Source: JBGAWK01 sp044227665 (GTDB lineage Bacteria > Bacteroidota > Bacteroidia > Chitinophagales > JADIYW01). Taken from it: DNA of 64,000 nt. Below are positions 27,684-37,117 of this stretch, piece by piece (position 1 is the first letter of the stretch; every line of letters starts with the position of its first letter). The stretch spans positions 1-64,000 of the forward strand of contig JBGAWK010000006.1 in assembly GCA_044227665.1 (NCBI GenBank), written 5' to 3'. The translations under genes and the position numbers were made by a program. Below the pieces are notes generated by a model that was not told the DNA's origin, did no database searches, and saw nothing but the letters and a program-made list of their open reading frames with translations.

Positions 27684-28279
27684 ACAGAGTATTATATTAC
27701 ATATTGTCTATAGTCATTCTTCATAGTGTTCAGGCTCAGGATACGCTAAGACATAAATATATCAACGACCTAAACTTATTTACTTATGTGGATGTACAAT
27801 ATGGGTATGGTGTATTGGGTCATCATGTAGGCGCAAGTTTTACCACCAAATACAAGTTTAATTTATTCATATTGAGCTATGCCCAAAATTTTAATGGCTC
27901 TGGTATCAATAAGCTCAATGAAGCCTTATTCATGTATGGATTCTCACGACGGATGAAAAATACCATCTTCAATATTTCAGCAGGGATGGGCTATAACTGG
28001 GGGGACGTGAAGAATGAAGAAAGATGTACCGATGCAGATAGCCTCGTATGTAATGCAACTCCATCAGTATATTTCAAAGGACCCTCATTTCCGATAAAAG
28101 TAGGGTTTACTTTTACACCAAAAAAAATAAAACACGTAATGGGCTGGGGCTTTCACGGATATACCAATATCAATGGACAAAAACCCTATGCCTTAGCAGG
28201 CATACACATATCTATAGGCAAAATTAGCCCCAAACTTACCGAGGCACAAGAGAAGAATGCAGGATATTATCAGCCTTAG
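27680..28279 (+). CDS. Probable outer-membrane beta-barrel protein
   Basis: 199 residues: signal peptide (about 1-19, ending SVQA) and then alternating amphipathic strands rich in Tyr, Phe and Gly (YVDVQYGYGVLG, NISAGMGYNWGD), as in small outer-membrane barrels. Unlike many barrels it does not end in a terminal Phe. Unknown role. Last of the packed run 22780-28279. Confidence 0.65.
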   Translation: MNRVLYYILSIVILHSVQAQDTLRHKYINDLNLFTYVDVQYGYGVLGHHVGASFTTKYKFNLFILSYAQNFNGSGINKLNEALFMYGFSRRMKNTIFNISAGMGYNWGDVKNEERCTDADSLVCNATPSVYFKGPSFPIKVGFTFTPKKIKHVMGWGFHGYTNINGQKPYALAGIHISIGKISPKLTEAQEKNAGYYQP

Positions 28280-28351
28280 CAATCCTTTTTTAGTTAAAAA
28301 TAGTATAAAAATAGCATCACATGAGATGATTGTCATGATTTGTCTGTTTCT

Positions 28352-28633
28352 ATGAGTAAAACAACAAAAATGAAAAAAGACGCAATGGCAATTTTGGTAG
28401 GAGCAATGGCTGTACTGTACCTTATTAATCCTACTGCGGGATTCTTTGAATTTATTCCTGATAATATACCCCTGTTGGGCAATCTGGATGAGGCTGTAGC
28501 CGTAGTGCTCATCATCTCGGTACTACAGCACTTTGGCATCAAAGTACCCGATTTTTTCAAAGATAAATTTACTTCTGATAAAAATCCTTCTCAGGAAAAG
28601 CCCATAATTACCATTCAGCCCAAGAATGGATAG
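28352..28633 (+). CDS. DUF1232 (YkvA-like) small membrane protein
   Basis: 93 residues from ATG 28352 (MSKTTKMKKDA); the frame opens at a TTG 12 bp earlier. The block IPLLGNLDEAVAVVLIISVL is the DUF1232 signature, and the protein has one or two hydrophobic helices and a charged tail. Function of the family is unknown. Single gene, with about 150 bp of non-coding DNA before leuD. Confidence 0.75.
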   Translation: MSKTTKMKKDAMAILVGAMAVLYLINPTAGFFEFIPDNIPLLGNLDEAVAVVLIISVLQHFGIKVPDFFKDKFTSDKNPSQEKPIITIQPKNG

Positions 28634-28780
28634 AGATATTTTCATATTATTTCAGCCTCAGATATTAGTCGGATACTTTTCAAGGTAAAAATTTAGTATA
28701 GTAAAAAGTCATCGCAAGGCATATTTTTCTTTAGGATAGGAGATGATAATTTTTTAGAGGAAAAGCTATACTTTTACCCT

Positions 28781-29368
28781 ATGGAAAAATTTCAAAAGCT
28801 ATATACTACGGCAGTACCCTTGCCTTTGGAAGATATAGATACAGACCAGATTATTCCGGCTCGCTTCCTAAAGGCTACATCCAGAGAAGGCTTTGGCGAC
28901 AATTTATTTCGCGATTGGCGATATGCTAATGATGATATGCCCAATGGGGATTTTGTACTAAATAAATCCCAATATCAAGGCAAAATCCTGCTCGCAGGCA
29001 AAAATTTTGGCTGTGGCAGCAGCCGGGAACATGCAGCGTGGGCTATATATGACTATGGGTTTAGGGTGGTGATATCCAGTTTCTTTGCAGATATATTCAA
29101 AAATAATGCACTAAATAATGGGCTGTTGCCCATAACGGTGAGCCCTGAAGAACTAAAACTGATGATGGATGCCGTCTTGACCAATCCACGTACAGAGTTT
29201 GTAGTGAACTTAGAACAACAGAAGGTGTACATGGAGGAGCTTAATATATCTATATCATTTGACATCAATAGCTATAAGAAAACATGCCTTCTAAATGGAT
29301 ACGATGACTTAGATTATCTTTTGAGTAGAAAAGATAAAATTGTAGCCTACGAAAATGCTAATGCGTGA
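28781..29368 (+). CDS. leuD: 3-isopropylmalate dehydratase small subunit
   Basis: 195 residues, the usual length, with the aconitase swivel-domain blocks DIDTDQIIPARFLK and FGCGSSREHAAWA (substrate-binding GSSREH loop) and NNGLLPI. With LeuC it isomerises 2- and 3-isopropylmalate in leucine synthesis. No leuC, leuA, leuB or ilv gene lies in the window, so this leuD is detached from its pathway, unless leuC is paired elsewhere. The stop overlaps the GTG start of the flippase gene by 4 bp. Confidence 0.92.
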   Translation: MEKFQKLYTTAVPLPLEDIDTDQIIPARFLKATSREGFGDNLFRDWRYANDDMPNGDFVLNKSQYQGKILLAGKNFGCGSSREHAAWAIYDYGFRVVISSFFADIFKNNALNNGLLPITVSPEELKLMMDAVLTNPRTEFVVNLEQQKVYMEELNISISFDINSYKKTCLLNGYDDLDYLLSRKDKIVAYENANA

Positions 29369-30852
29369 GCATAATAAAAAAACTGGCTAAAGATACTGCG
29401 GCCTATGGGCTGAGCAGCATCTTAGCGAGGCTGATAAACTACCTCTTTGGTTTCGTAATAGTACTCTATATCACACCAGCAGAATATGGTGTATATGCAA
29501 AATTCTATGCCTATGCCGGATTTATCATGGTGGTACTTACTCATGGTATGGAGACCACATTCTTCCGATACTTTACCAAAGCAAAGCATCCACGACAAGT
29601 ATTTGGCACTACCTTCTCGTCCGTAACACTTGCAAGCATCATTTTCGGAGCGTTCTGTTTCCTGTCGCAGAAGCCTATATCTTATTGGGTACAAGAGCCT
29701 GAAGAAGTGGAGTATGTCCTGTTCTTTGCAGGAATACTCATCTTTGATGCCCTGTCGGCCTTGCCATTTGCTTATCTTAGAGCTACACATCGCCCTTTAA
29801 GATTTGCCTTGCTGAAAGTGCTTAATATCATGCTGATGCTTTCTATTACAACAGCTTTATTATATATAGTAACCTCAGGAGAATATAATGAAGGCATATT
29901 GGGATATATAGCCACACACAAAGTAAGTACAATATTTATTGGGAATCTTATAGGTAGTGCTATGATACTCATAGGTTTTATACCCCTAATTGCGACTTCT
30001 GTGGCTATGCCTACAAGTGCATTGTACAAGCAAATGATACCCTATGCCTTGCCCATAATGGTCGTAGGTTTTGCTGGAATGATAAATGAGATGCTCGATA
30101 GGATTATGCTGGAGAGATTATTGCCCTATAGTCCCATAGAAAATAAAACGCAACTTGGGATTTATAGTTTTAATTATAAGCTGGCGATGCTGATGTCATT
30201 GTTCATACAGGCATACCGCTATGCGGCAGAGCCCTACTTCTTTGCCCATGCCGGCAATAGCGATGCAAAAAAAGTATATGCAAGTACCATGCATTATTTT
30301 ATAGGAGTAGGAATGTTTCTCTTTGCTGCCATTACCTGTGCTACGCCCATCATATATAAGATTCTGCTACATGGTAATCCCATTCGCTTCATCCCCTATG
30401 CTACAGGATGGCAAGTAGTACCCATATTATTGGCGGCAAATCTTTGTTTGGGTATTTATTTCAATATATCTACATGGTACAAGATAACAGATAGAACCTA
30501 CTTCGGTGCTATTATTGCAATACTAGGTGCCGTTATTACCATAGTGCTGAATTACTGGCTTGTGCCGACTATGGGCTTTATGGGTAGTGCTTGGGCTACC
30601 TTTCTGTGCTATTTCACTATGGTTATTATCGGATATGTATTAGAAAAAAAATATTATCCCATACCATATCCTATGTATGAAATTTTTAAGATTGTAATAT
30701 TCTCACTACTACCAACAACAATATATGTATATATATTACAAATCAAGGAATTAAGCCTTCCTATGATTTTATTAGGAGCAGGTGGAATTATTTTGTTTCT
30801 TTTTATGTATTTATATTTACATTTCAAAAATGTTGCTTTCATTAGCAGATAA
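29365..30852 (+). CDS. Wzx/MATE-type polysaccharide flippase
   Basis: 495 residues and 12-14 membrane helices in the MOP exporter pattern (polysaccharide biosynthesis protein family). It begins MSIIKKLAKDTAAYGLSSIL, typical of lipid-linked O-unit or lipid II-type flippases, from a GTG overlapping the leuD stop. The lipid-linked substrate cannot be read from sequence. The nucleotidyltransferase at 31333 and dut follow, so a link to surface sugar synthesis is plausible. Confidence 0.88.
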   Translation: MSIIKKLAKDTAAYGLSSILARLINYLFGFVIVLYITPAEYGVYAKFYAYAGFIMVVLTHGMETTFFRYFTKAKHPRQVFGTTFSSVTLASIIFGAFCFLSQKPISYWVQEPEEVEYVLFFAGILIFDALSALPFAYLRATHRPLRFALLKVLNIMLMLSITTALLYIVTSGEYNEGILGYIATHKVSTIFIGNLIGSAMILIGFIPLIATSVAMPTSALYKQMIPYALPIMVVGFAGMINEMLDRIMLERLLPYSPIENKTQLGIYSFNYKLAMLMSLFIQAYRYAAEPYFFAHAGNSDAKKVYASTMHYFIGVGMFLFAAITCATPIIYKILLHGNPIRFIPYATGWQVVPILLAANLCLGIYFNISTWYKITDRTYFGAIIAILGAVITIVLNYWLVPTMGFMGSAWATFLCYFTMVIIGYVLEKKYYPIPYPMYEIFKIVIFSLLPTTIYVYILQIKELSLPMILLGAGGIILFLFMYLYLHFKNVAFISR

Positions 30853-30883
30853 ATTTTCCGATTAATCTACGTAATTTTGAAAC

Positions 30884-31327
30884 ATGGCAATAAAGAAGAT
30901 TAGAATTGTAAATAATTCCGACAATCCTATACCTCAATATGAGACTTCAGGATCTGTAGGATTAGATATGCGGGCACATCTCAAAGAGCCTATTATGCTC
31001 AAGCCTCTACAGCGTGCGCTAATACCTACAGGAATATATATAGAGCTTCCCGATGGTTATGAAGCCCAAATACGACCTCGTAGTGGGCTGGCACTAAAAA
31101 AAGGATTGAGTGTCCTCAATGCTCCAGGTACTATAGATAGCGACTATCGCGGCGAAATAAAAATATTGATGATAAACTTATCCAATGAGTCCACAGTCAT
31201 CAATACTGGGGAGCGCATAGCCCAGATGATTATAAATAAGATAGAAAAAGTAGATTTATTGGAAGTAGATGAGCTCACCGAAACCGAAAGAGGCGAGGGT
31301 GGCTTTGGACATACAGGTATCAAATAA
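30884..31327 (+). CDS. dut: Deoxyuridine 5'-triphosphate nucleotidohydrolase
   Basis: 147 residues with the trimeric dUTPase motifs in order: [15 protein letters not shown], the uridine-binding block [19 protein letters not shown] and the C-terminal GEGGFGHTG arm. It hydrolyses dUTP to dUMP and pyrophosphate, keeping uracil out of DNA and feeding thymidylate synthesis. First of a five-gene run to 36250. A TAATTTTG box lies 4 bp before the ATG. Confidence 0.96.
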   Translation: MAIKKIRIVNNSDNPIPQYETSGSVGLDMRAHLKEPIMLKPLQRALIPTGIYIELPDGYEAQIRPRSGLALKKGLSVLNAPGTIDSDYRGEIKILMINLSNESTVINTGERIAQMIINKIEKVDLLEVDELTETERGEGGFGHTGIK

Positions 31328-31332
31328 CGAAG

Positions 31333-32334
31333 ATGAACATTATTATTCCTATGGCAGGACGAGGCTCTAGGCTTCGCCCACATACGCTTACGACACCCAA
31401 ACCCCTAGTACATGTAGCAGGAAAACCCATTGTAGAGTGGCTTGCAGAAGATATTATCAGCTTTTGTCCCGAGAAACCAGATAATATAGGTTTTGTTATA
31501 GGCGACTTTGGCAAAGAAGTAGAACAATCGCTATTGGATGTCGCCAGACATCTAGGGGCTAATGGGAAAATCTATTATCAGGATCAGCCTTTAGGTACTG
31601 CCCATGCTATTATGTGTGCACAAGAGCTCCTCACAGGAAAAACAGTAGTTGCTTTCGCAGATACCCTTTTTAGGACAGAGTATGTTATAGATACAGAAAA
31701 AGATGGTGTCATCTTTGTACAAAAAGTCTCCGACCCTAGTGCCTATGGCGTAGTAACTATAGCAGAAGAAGGTCATATAGAGAACTTTGTTGAGAAGCCT
31801 ACAGACTTCATCTCCGATCTAGCCATAGTAGGCATATATTATTTCAAAGATGGGATAAGATTGAAAGAAGCTATGCAATATCTTCTCGACAATAATTTGA
31901 CTACCAAAGGGGAGTATCAACTTACAGATGCTATGGAAATGCTCAAGAAAGAAGGGCTGAAATACTACCCTGGCGAGATAGATGAGTGGTTGGATTGTGG
32001 TAACAAAGAAGCAGTAGTTCATACTAATAAGCGATGGTTGAAAATAAAATCCTCTCAATTAGCATCATCAGAACCAACGACAGAGAATTGTGTAATCATA
32101 CCGCCCTGTTATTTTGGCAAAAATATCACACTAAAAAACGCAATAATAGGACCTTCTGTAACTATAGGTGACAACAGCATAATATTAAATAGTGTTATTG
32201 CTAATACATTAATTCAAAATGGTACATATATTGCAAATAAAGTCATACAAAATGCTATGATAGGGGCTAATGCCAAGATACAAGGAAGTGCCTCCGATTA
32301 TAGCATTAGTGACTATAGCGAAATTACTGAATAA
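31333..32334 (+). CDS. Sugar-phosphate nucleotidyltransferase with left-handed beta-helix tail
   Basis: 333 residues. The N-terminal nucleotidyltransferase motif AGRGSRLRPHTLTTPKPL binds NTP and metal; GTAHAIMCA and IDEWLDCGNKE match glucose-1-phosphate thymidylyl/uridylyltransferase-type enzymes. Residues about 250-333 form hexapeptide repeats (for example ITLKNAIIGPSVTIGDNS) that would make a left-handed beta-helix. It probably makes an activated sugar for surface glycans; the nucleotide and sugar are not certain. The stop overlaps the start of the TPR gene by 1 bp. Confidence 0.87.
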   Translation: MNIIIPMAGRGSRLRPHTLTTPKPLVHVAGKPIVEWLAEDIISFCPEKPDNIGFVIGDFGKEVEQSLLDVARHLGANGKIYYQDQPLGTAHAIMCAQELLTGKTVVAFADTLFRTEYVIDTEKDGVIFVQKVSDPSAYGVVTIAEEGHIENFVEKPTDFISDLAIVGIYYFKDGIRLKEAMQYLLDNNLTTKGEYQLTDAMEMLKKEGLKYYPGEIDEWLDCGNKEAVVHTNKRWLKIKSSQLASSEPTTENCVIIPPCYFGKNITLKNAIIGPSVTIGDNSIILNSVIANTLIQNGTYIANKVIQNAMIGANAKIQGSASDYSISDYSEITE

Positions 32335-34109
32335 TGCCTAGAAACAATTCTATAATATTTAATAAAAACCTATTCCCTGCACTTATTGTATTACTAATAA
32401 TTGTGCTACAGCTTCCAGCCTTTGCCAAAGGCAAGAAAAACAAAAAAATCAATGACACCACTCCCCAGTCCTCAGAATCTATAGGTAAACGCTTGCAACG
32501 TGAGTCCGCATTTATTGATGCCATACAATCAAAGTCTCTAGAAAATACAGATGAGGCTATACAGAAATTCAGAGCAATACTCAAGGATGACCCTGCCAAT
32601 CATGCCGCCGCCTACGAACTATGCAGAATATTTTATGAGTTGGGAGACTACGCAATGGCCGTTACTTATGGAGAAAAAGCAGTAAAGCTCAATAGCGATA
32701 ATGAGTGGTATTACATCTATTTGGCAGAATCTAAGGCAGAGAAAATGGACTTCTCGGGTGCCGCCAAGACCTATGAACAGTATATAGCAAAGCATCCAAA
32801 AGATTACGACTTTTACTACGATTGGGCGTATATGCTGTTGCAGTCTAGCAAAACTAAAGAAGCTATAGCTGTATTCGACAAACTCGAAAGCCTACAGGGG
32901 CCTTTGCCAGATATTATCATGGAGAAAGTCAATATCTATACAGAAATAAATAAAATAGATGGCGCAATCAATGAAGTGCAAAAATTGATAAAAGAATACC
33001 CTGAAGAAGCCTCATATTACGGCATGTTGGGGGAGCTGTATGAATCTACAAGGAATTTTGATAAAGCAGAAGATGCCTATAATAAAATATTAAAAATTAA
33101 TCCCGACGATCAAAAAGCACTACTGTCTTTGGCGAGTCTTTACAAATTTCAAGACAAAAAAGAAGAGTATAATAAAATACTCAATTCTATCTTTGCCAAT
33201 CCCAAGACGGATATAGATAGTAAGATTATTGCCTTCATACCCTTGTTAGAAGATTTGGGTGAAGACTCCACGCTCAAGGACGAAGCCCAGACAATAGTCG
33301 CATTAATAAACAAGACACACCCCAATGATGTGAAAGCACTTGCCGCCCAAGGGGATTTTTATTATCAAATCAATGATTCTTTACAAGCAAAACAATGGTA
33401 TGAAAAAGCTATAATTAAGGAATCAGAAGTCCCTAGTACCGTCTTCTTGCAACTATACATTTTGTGCGCCGACATGCAGGACTATAAGGCTCTACAAGAG
33501 AACTCAACTATAGGTATCCGCAAAAATCCCAATGACGAGATGGGCTATTTCTACAATGCGCTCGCCAATTACCAACTGAAAAATTATCAGGCAGTAATAG
33601 ACACCTTGGACAAAGGTCTCAAAAAAAACATAGACAACCAGCAGCTCAAAAGCCAGATGTACACCACGCTGGCAGATGCATGTTACGAGCTCAAATATTT
33701 TGAAAAGATGGATAGTGCTTATGAGGTGGCACTAGAAATAGACCCTAATAACGCCTATTCCTTAAATAATTACGCCTATTATCTTTCTGAACGAAACGAA
33801 AGCCTCAAAAAAGCGGAACTTATGAGTAAACGCTCATTGATGCTGTTGCCTGATAATGCTTCATTCTTAGATACTTATGGGTGGATTAAATATAAGCAGG
33901 GAAAATATGAGGATGCCCTTACTTATTTCGAGAAAGCCCTACATACAGAAGAAGGCAAGACAAATGAGGTCATCATAGAACATATAGGTGATGTATATAT
34001 CAAATTAGGCAATATAGAGAAGGCAATATCCTCTTGGCAGAAGGCCTTACAATTAGGAGGTAATGGAGACAGCCTGAATAAAAAGATTTCTGAAGTAAAT
34101 CAAAAATAA
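32334..34109 (+). CDS. Exported TPR-repeat protein
   Basis: 591 residues with an N-terminal membrane/signal segment (ALIVLLIIVLQLPAFA) and about 12 tetratricopeptide repeats through the rest (for example PANHAAAYELCRIFYELGDY, and AYSLNNYAYYLSERN). It should be a periplasmic or outer-membrane scaffold. TPR, DUF4292 and EnvC-like genes in this order, after dut and a nucleotidyltransferase, form a layout I have seen in other Bacteroidota, which hints at an envelope-assembly function not yet assigned. Confidence 0.88.
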   Translation: MPRNNSIIFNKNLFPALIVLLIIVLQLPAFAKGKKNKKINDTTPQSSESIGKRLQRESAFIDAIQSKSLENTDEAIQKFRAILKDDPANHAAAYELCRIFYELGDYAMAVTYGEKAVKLNSDNEWYYIYLAESKAEKMDFSGAAKTYEQYIAKHPKDYDFYYDWAYMLLQSSKTKEAIAVFDKLESLQGPLPDIIMEKVNIYTEINKIDGAINEVQKLIKEYPEEASYYGMLGELYESTRNFDKAEDAYNKILKINPDDQKALLSLASLYKFQDKKEEYNKILNSIFANPKTDIDSKIIAFIPLLEDLGEDSTLKDEAQTIVALINKTHPNDVKALAAQGDFYYQINDSLQAKQWYEKAIIKESEVPSTVFLQLYILCADMQDYKALQENSTIGIRKNPNDEMGYFYNALANYQLKNYQAVIDTLDKGLKKNIDNQQLKSQMYTTLADACYELKYFEKMDSAYEVALEIDPNNAYSLNNYAYYLSERNESLKKAELMSKRSLMLLPDNASFLDTYGWIKYKQGKYEDALTYFEKALHTEEGKTNEVIIEHIGDVYIKLGNIEKAISSWQKALQLGGNGDSLNKKISEVNQK

Positions 34110-34119
34110 TAACATTACT

Positions 34120-34947
34120 ATGAAAATTTTTGGTATATCCATATACCTGATGGGTATTTTTATAATAGCAGGTTGTAGCTATATCCAAAGCGCACAAAAG
34201 TCTACGCCCACAGCATCACAGAAACCTACACCAAAAACCATAGCAAAAAAGCCTACAGTGGCTATAGATACTACTATCAAAGATATGGTGCAGTATCATC
34301 CACTACATCTCGCTACAAATGCTAAAGTAGCTCCTTTCAATGAGCTGAGTGCTAAGCTGAAAATGAAGGGAACAATGAATGGTACTACAAGAAGTTTCAG
34401 CACAACGCTACGATGGAAGAAAGGTGAGAAAATATGGATGTCCATGTCCATATTAGGTATAGAAGGGGTGAGAGTACTCATACGCAAAGACTCCATTTTT
34501 ATATTGGATAAACTAAGTAAAAAGTATTGGGCAGAGCCCTACAGCTATCTGGAAAAGAAAGCAGGATTAGCAATCCCCTTCTCCGATTTAGAGAATGTAT
34601 TTTTAGGTAATTTAGTGTCAGCCCAATATATAAGCAAAGACACAATTTTAGGAAAATTTCTCTTAGAAGGTGCGTATCAAAAAGCTGTAGCTACCGCAAA
34701 AATTGATACAATCAACACCTTGTTGAAAGAAATGAGTGTGTCAGACACTTTACATCACAGAAATTTACAAGCACAATTTGATGACTATAAAGGATTCAAT
34801 AATAAATGGTGGTCGTACAAGCGAGATATACAAATTCAGTATGGCAAAAATTCTATTGCTTTAGAAGCAATTTTTGACAAAATTGAGATTGTAAGCCCCT
34901 TAGACTACACCTTTATAGTATCAGATAAATATACACGTGCAAAGTAG
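34120..34947 (+). CDS. DUF4292 lipoprotein
   Basis: 275 residues with lipobox IIAGC (Cys 19) after a hydrophobic leader. The mature part has a Thr/Pro/Lys-rich linker and then the DUF4292 domain with SAKLKMKGTMNG and WMSMSILGIEGVRV, which resembles the LolA/LolB-type half-barrel. A role in lipoprotein or envelope handling has been suggested for the family on structural grounds. The end overlaps the next gene by 11 bp, showing coupling. Confidence 0.85.
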   Translation: MKIFGISIYLMGIFIIAGCSYIQSAQKSTPTASQKPTPKTIAKKPTVAIDTTIKDMVQYHPLHLATNAKVAPFNELSAKLKMKGTMNGTTRSFSTTLRWKKGEKIWMSMSILGIEGVRVLIRKDSIFILDKLSKKYWAEPYSYLEKKAGLAIPFSDLENVFLGNLVSAQYISKDTILGKFLLEGAYQKAVATAKIDTINTLLKEMSVSDTLHHRNLQAQFDDYKGFNNKWWSYKRDIQIQYGKNSIALEAIFDKIEIVSPLDYTFIVSDKYTRAK

Positions 34948-36250
34948 AAAGGTCATAGTATTATGCTTGATAGGCTGTATCTGGGGATACAGTTGGGCGA
35001 AGACATCTACCTCACGAAAGACCTTAGAACAGAAAAAGGCAAAGCTACAGAAGGAAATTAAATTCACTCAGGACTTACTCAAGAAGACACAATATACCAA
35101 AGAAGCATCACTATCTGACTTGGTAACTATAGAAAAGCAAATATCTCTCAGGCAATCGCTAATATCTAATACAGAATCCGAAGTTAAGAATTTTACCTCC
35201 GTCATCAAAAATAAGATAGATACGCTGATGTCTCTAGAGGCTACCCTTGTAAAGCTGAAAGAAGAATATAAGCGCTCTATATATATCAATTACAAATACT
35301 TTAGGCTTACAGATAAGCTACTTTTTATTGTTAGTGCGCAAAATTTTGGGGAATCTGTACGAAGATTAAATTACCTTAGAAAAGTCGGAGAACATAGAAA
35401 AGTACAGTTTAGAGAAATTCAGCGTATCAAAGCATCATTGGGAAAAGGTATTTCAGAGGTAAATTCAAAAAAATTAGAAAAGCAAACGCTCTTACATAGC
35501 CATAAATTACAGAAAGAGGAACTTAATAAATCTATTACGGCAAAAAATAAAACCATAGAGTCCCTCAGAATGAGAGAAACCCAGTTGGCAGAAGAGCTCA
35601 ATAATAAAAAGGCAGAATCCAAGAAATTAGATGCCGAAATTCAACAAGCTATACAGAAAGAAATACAAGAACAGAAATTAGCATTACAAAAGAAACAAGA
35701 AGAAGAAAAAAAGAAACTCGCAGAAAATACTACAACCAAGCCTACTAAGACGACTACTAAGACCCCTAAATCCACCAAGACAAGCAGCAGCACAACTACC
35801 AAAGTTAGCAACGCTCCAGAAGCCTCAGACAAGTTATCAGTAAGTTTTTATAAGAACAAAGGAAAATTGCCTTGGCCAGTAGAAAAAGGATTTATTTCCA
35901 AATCTTTTGGCACTTATGAGCATCCGGAACTGAATAATGTAATAATGGAGAATAATGGAGTGGACTTCCGCTCTGTACAAGGGGCATCAGTACGCTCCAT
36001 ATTCGAAGGAAAGGTAGTAAGTATTATTGCTAATCCTACCTTTAAAAATGCAGTTATTATCAATCACGGAGAATATTTTTCAGTATATACTAATCTGGAA
36101 AATGTCTTTGTAGAGAAAGGACAAACTGTAAATACTAAGCAATCTATAGGTCGTGCCTATACCGATGATGACAACCAAACAGAAGTACACCTAGAAATTT
36201 GGAAAGGAGAAAGTAAGCTAAATCCTTCATCATGGATAGTGCCTAAATAA
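34937..36250 (+). CDS. EnvC-like murein-hydrolase activator with degenerate M23 domain
   Basis: 437 residues: GTG start overlapping the DUF4292 gene, signal peptide (ends WGYSWA), a long coiled coil (about 25-260), a Lys/Thr/Ser-rich linker and a C-terminal LytM (M23) domain. The zinc site is broken: where active enzymes have HxxxD this reads NNGVDFR, and the HxH motif is VHLEIW. As in EnvC, it probably activates an amidase for septal peptidoglycan splitting rather than cutting peptidoglycan itself. No amidase gene is adjacent. Confidence 0.87.
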   Translation: MQSRKVIVLCLIGCIWGYSWAKTSTSRKTLEQKKAKLQKEIKFTQDLLKKTQYTKEASLSDLVTIEKQISLRQSLISNTESEVKNFTSVIKNKIDTLMSLEATLVKLKEEYKRSIYINYKYFRLTDKLLFIVSAQNFGESVRRLNYLRKVGEHRKVQFREIQRIKASLGKGISEVNSKKLEKQTLLHSHKLQKEELNKSITAKNKTIESLRMRETQLAEELNNKKAESKKLDAEIQQAIQKEIQEQKLALQKKQEEEKKKLAENTTTKPTKTTTKTPKSTKTSSSTTTKVSNAPEASDKLSVSFYKNKGKLPWPVEKGFISKSFGTYEHPELNNVIMENNGVDFRSVQGASVRSIFEGKVVSIIANPTFKNAVIINHGEYFSVYTNLENVFVEKGQTVNTKQSIGRAYTDDDNQTEVHLEIWKGESKLNPSSWIVPK

Positions 36251-36330
36251 TATCCACATTACAATCAGGCATAATTTTTGAAAAGAAAAATATAGTATAT
36301 TTGTATTTAACAATATTTTAAGAATCTATA

Positions 36331-37107
36331 ATGCATAAAAAGTCCTATATATTATTGTTTGTCATAGCCTTGATATTTACTTTCACTTCTGTCCAATGTA
36401 AAAAAATAGTCATAGAAAAACCAGAAATAGGTATTGAGGACACTACCGGTTCCTCGATAATATGCACAGAGATACAAGATCCTACAAAAAAATTCTACAC
36501 ATCTATACCGAATTTAGATTTTGAATATTGGAAACCTTCTACCTCCAAGAAATATCTAGACCCAGAACCATCATGTTTTTGGGCTACGCCCAATAAAAGT
36601 CGCGATATTATCAATACTATTCCGGCTACAGTATTCAGAGTAGGTAATGATAGTGCTTATTCCGGAAAATATGCAGCCATGATACGTACCGGAAAATGGG
36701 CGGGATTAATAGTAGGTGGCACCATAGCTTCTGGAGACTTTAAGCCTAATTTGAGTAACCCATTACAATCCATAAGCTTTGGCAAGGGCTTCAAGAAAAG
36801 ACCCAAGTCCATAAGTGGCTATTACAAATATTATTCTGTAGCCGGAGATTCTTGTAGTGTTTATTGTTTTGTAACCAAGCAAAAGACAGTGAGTGGTAAA
36901 AAGATTACAGATACTATAGGTTTTGCAAATATGATTACATCCGAGACAAAGACTACATATACAAAATTTGACTTACCTTTAAAATATAAAACTACAGAGA
37001 TACCTGATAAGATAGTCATATATTTTGCCTCTAGTGAAGGTGCCAGTGAACTACAGGGTCAGGAAGGCAGCACTATGTTTGTAGATGCTGTAAAAATCAC
37101 ATATTAA
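36331..37107 (+). CDS. Probable PCMD-like lipoprotein
   Basis: 258 residues with a signal peptide ending FTSVQC, so a lipoprotein at Cys 23 is likely, although Gln before the Cys is unusual. The mature part (NLDFEYWKPSTSKKYLDP, GKYAAMIRTGKW, TMFVDAVKITY) follows the pattern of the PCMD (putative carbohydrate metabolism) domain, a jelly-roll carbohydrate-binding-like fold common in Bacteroidota. It is followed 10 bp later by an outer-membrane barrel gene, a typical pairing for a surface complex. Substrate unknown. Confidence 0.65.
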   Translation: MHKKSYILLFVIALIFTFTSVQCKKIVIEKPEIGIEDTTGSSIICTEIQDPTKKFYTSIPNLDFEYWKPSTSKKYLDPEPSCFWATPNKSRDIINTIPATVFRVGNDSAYSGKYAAMIRTGKWAGLIVGGTIASGDFKPNLSNPLQSISFGKGFKKRPKSISGYYKYYSVAGDSCSVYCFVTKQKTVSGKKITDTIGFANMITSETKTTYTKFDLPLKYKTTEIPDKIVIYFASSEGASELQGQEGSTMFVDAVKITY

Positions 37108-37117
37108 AAATAAAATC

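Noticed and set aside
35640..35830. Lys/Thr/Ser-rich repeats in the EnvC-like gene as a tandem repeat element
   Set aside because: Normal low-complexity linker between coiled coil and LytM domain.
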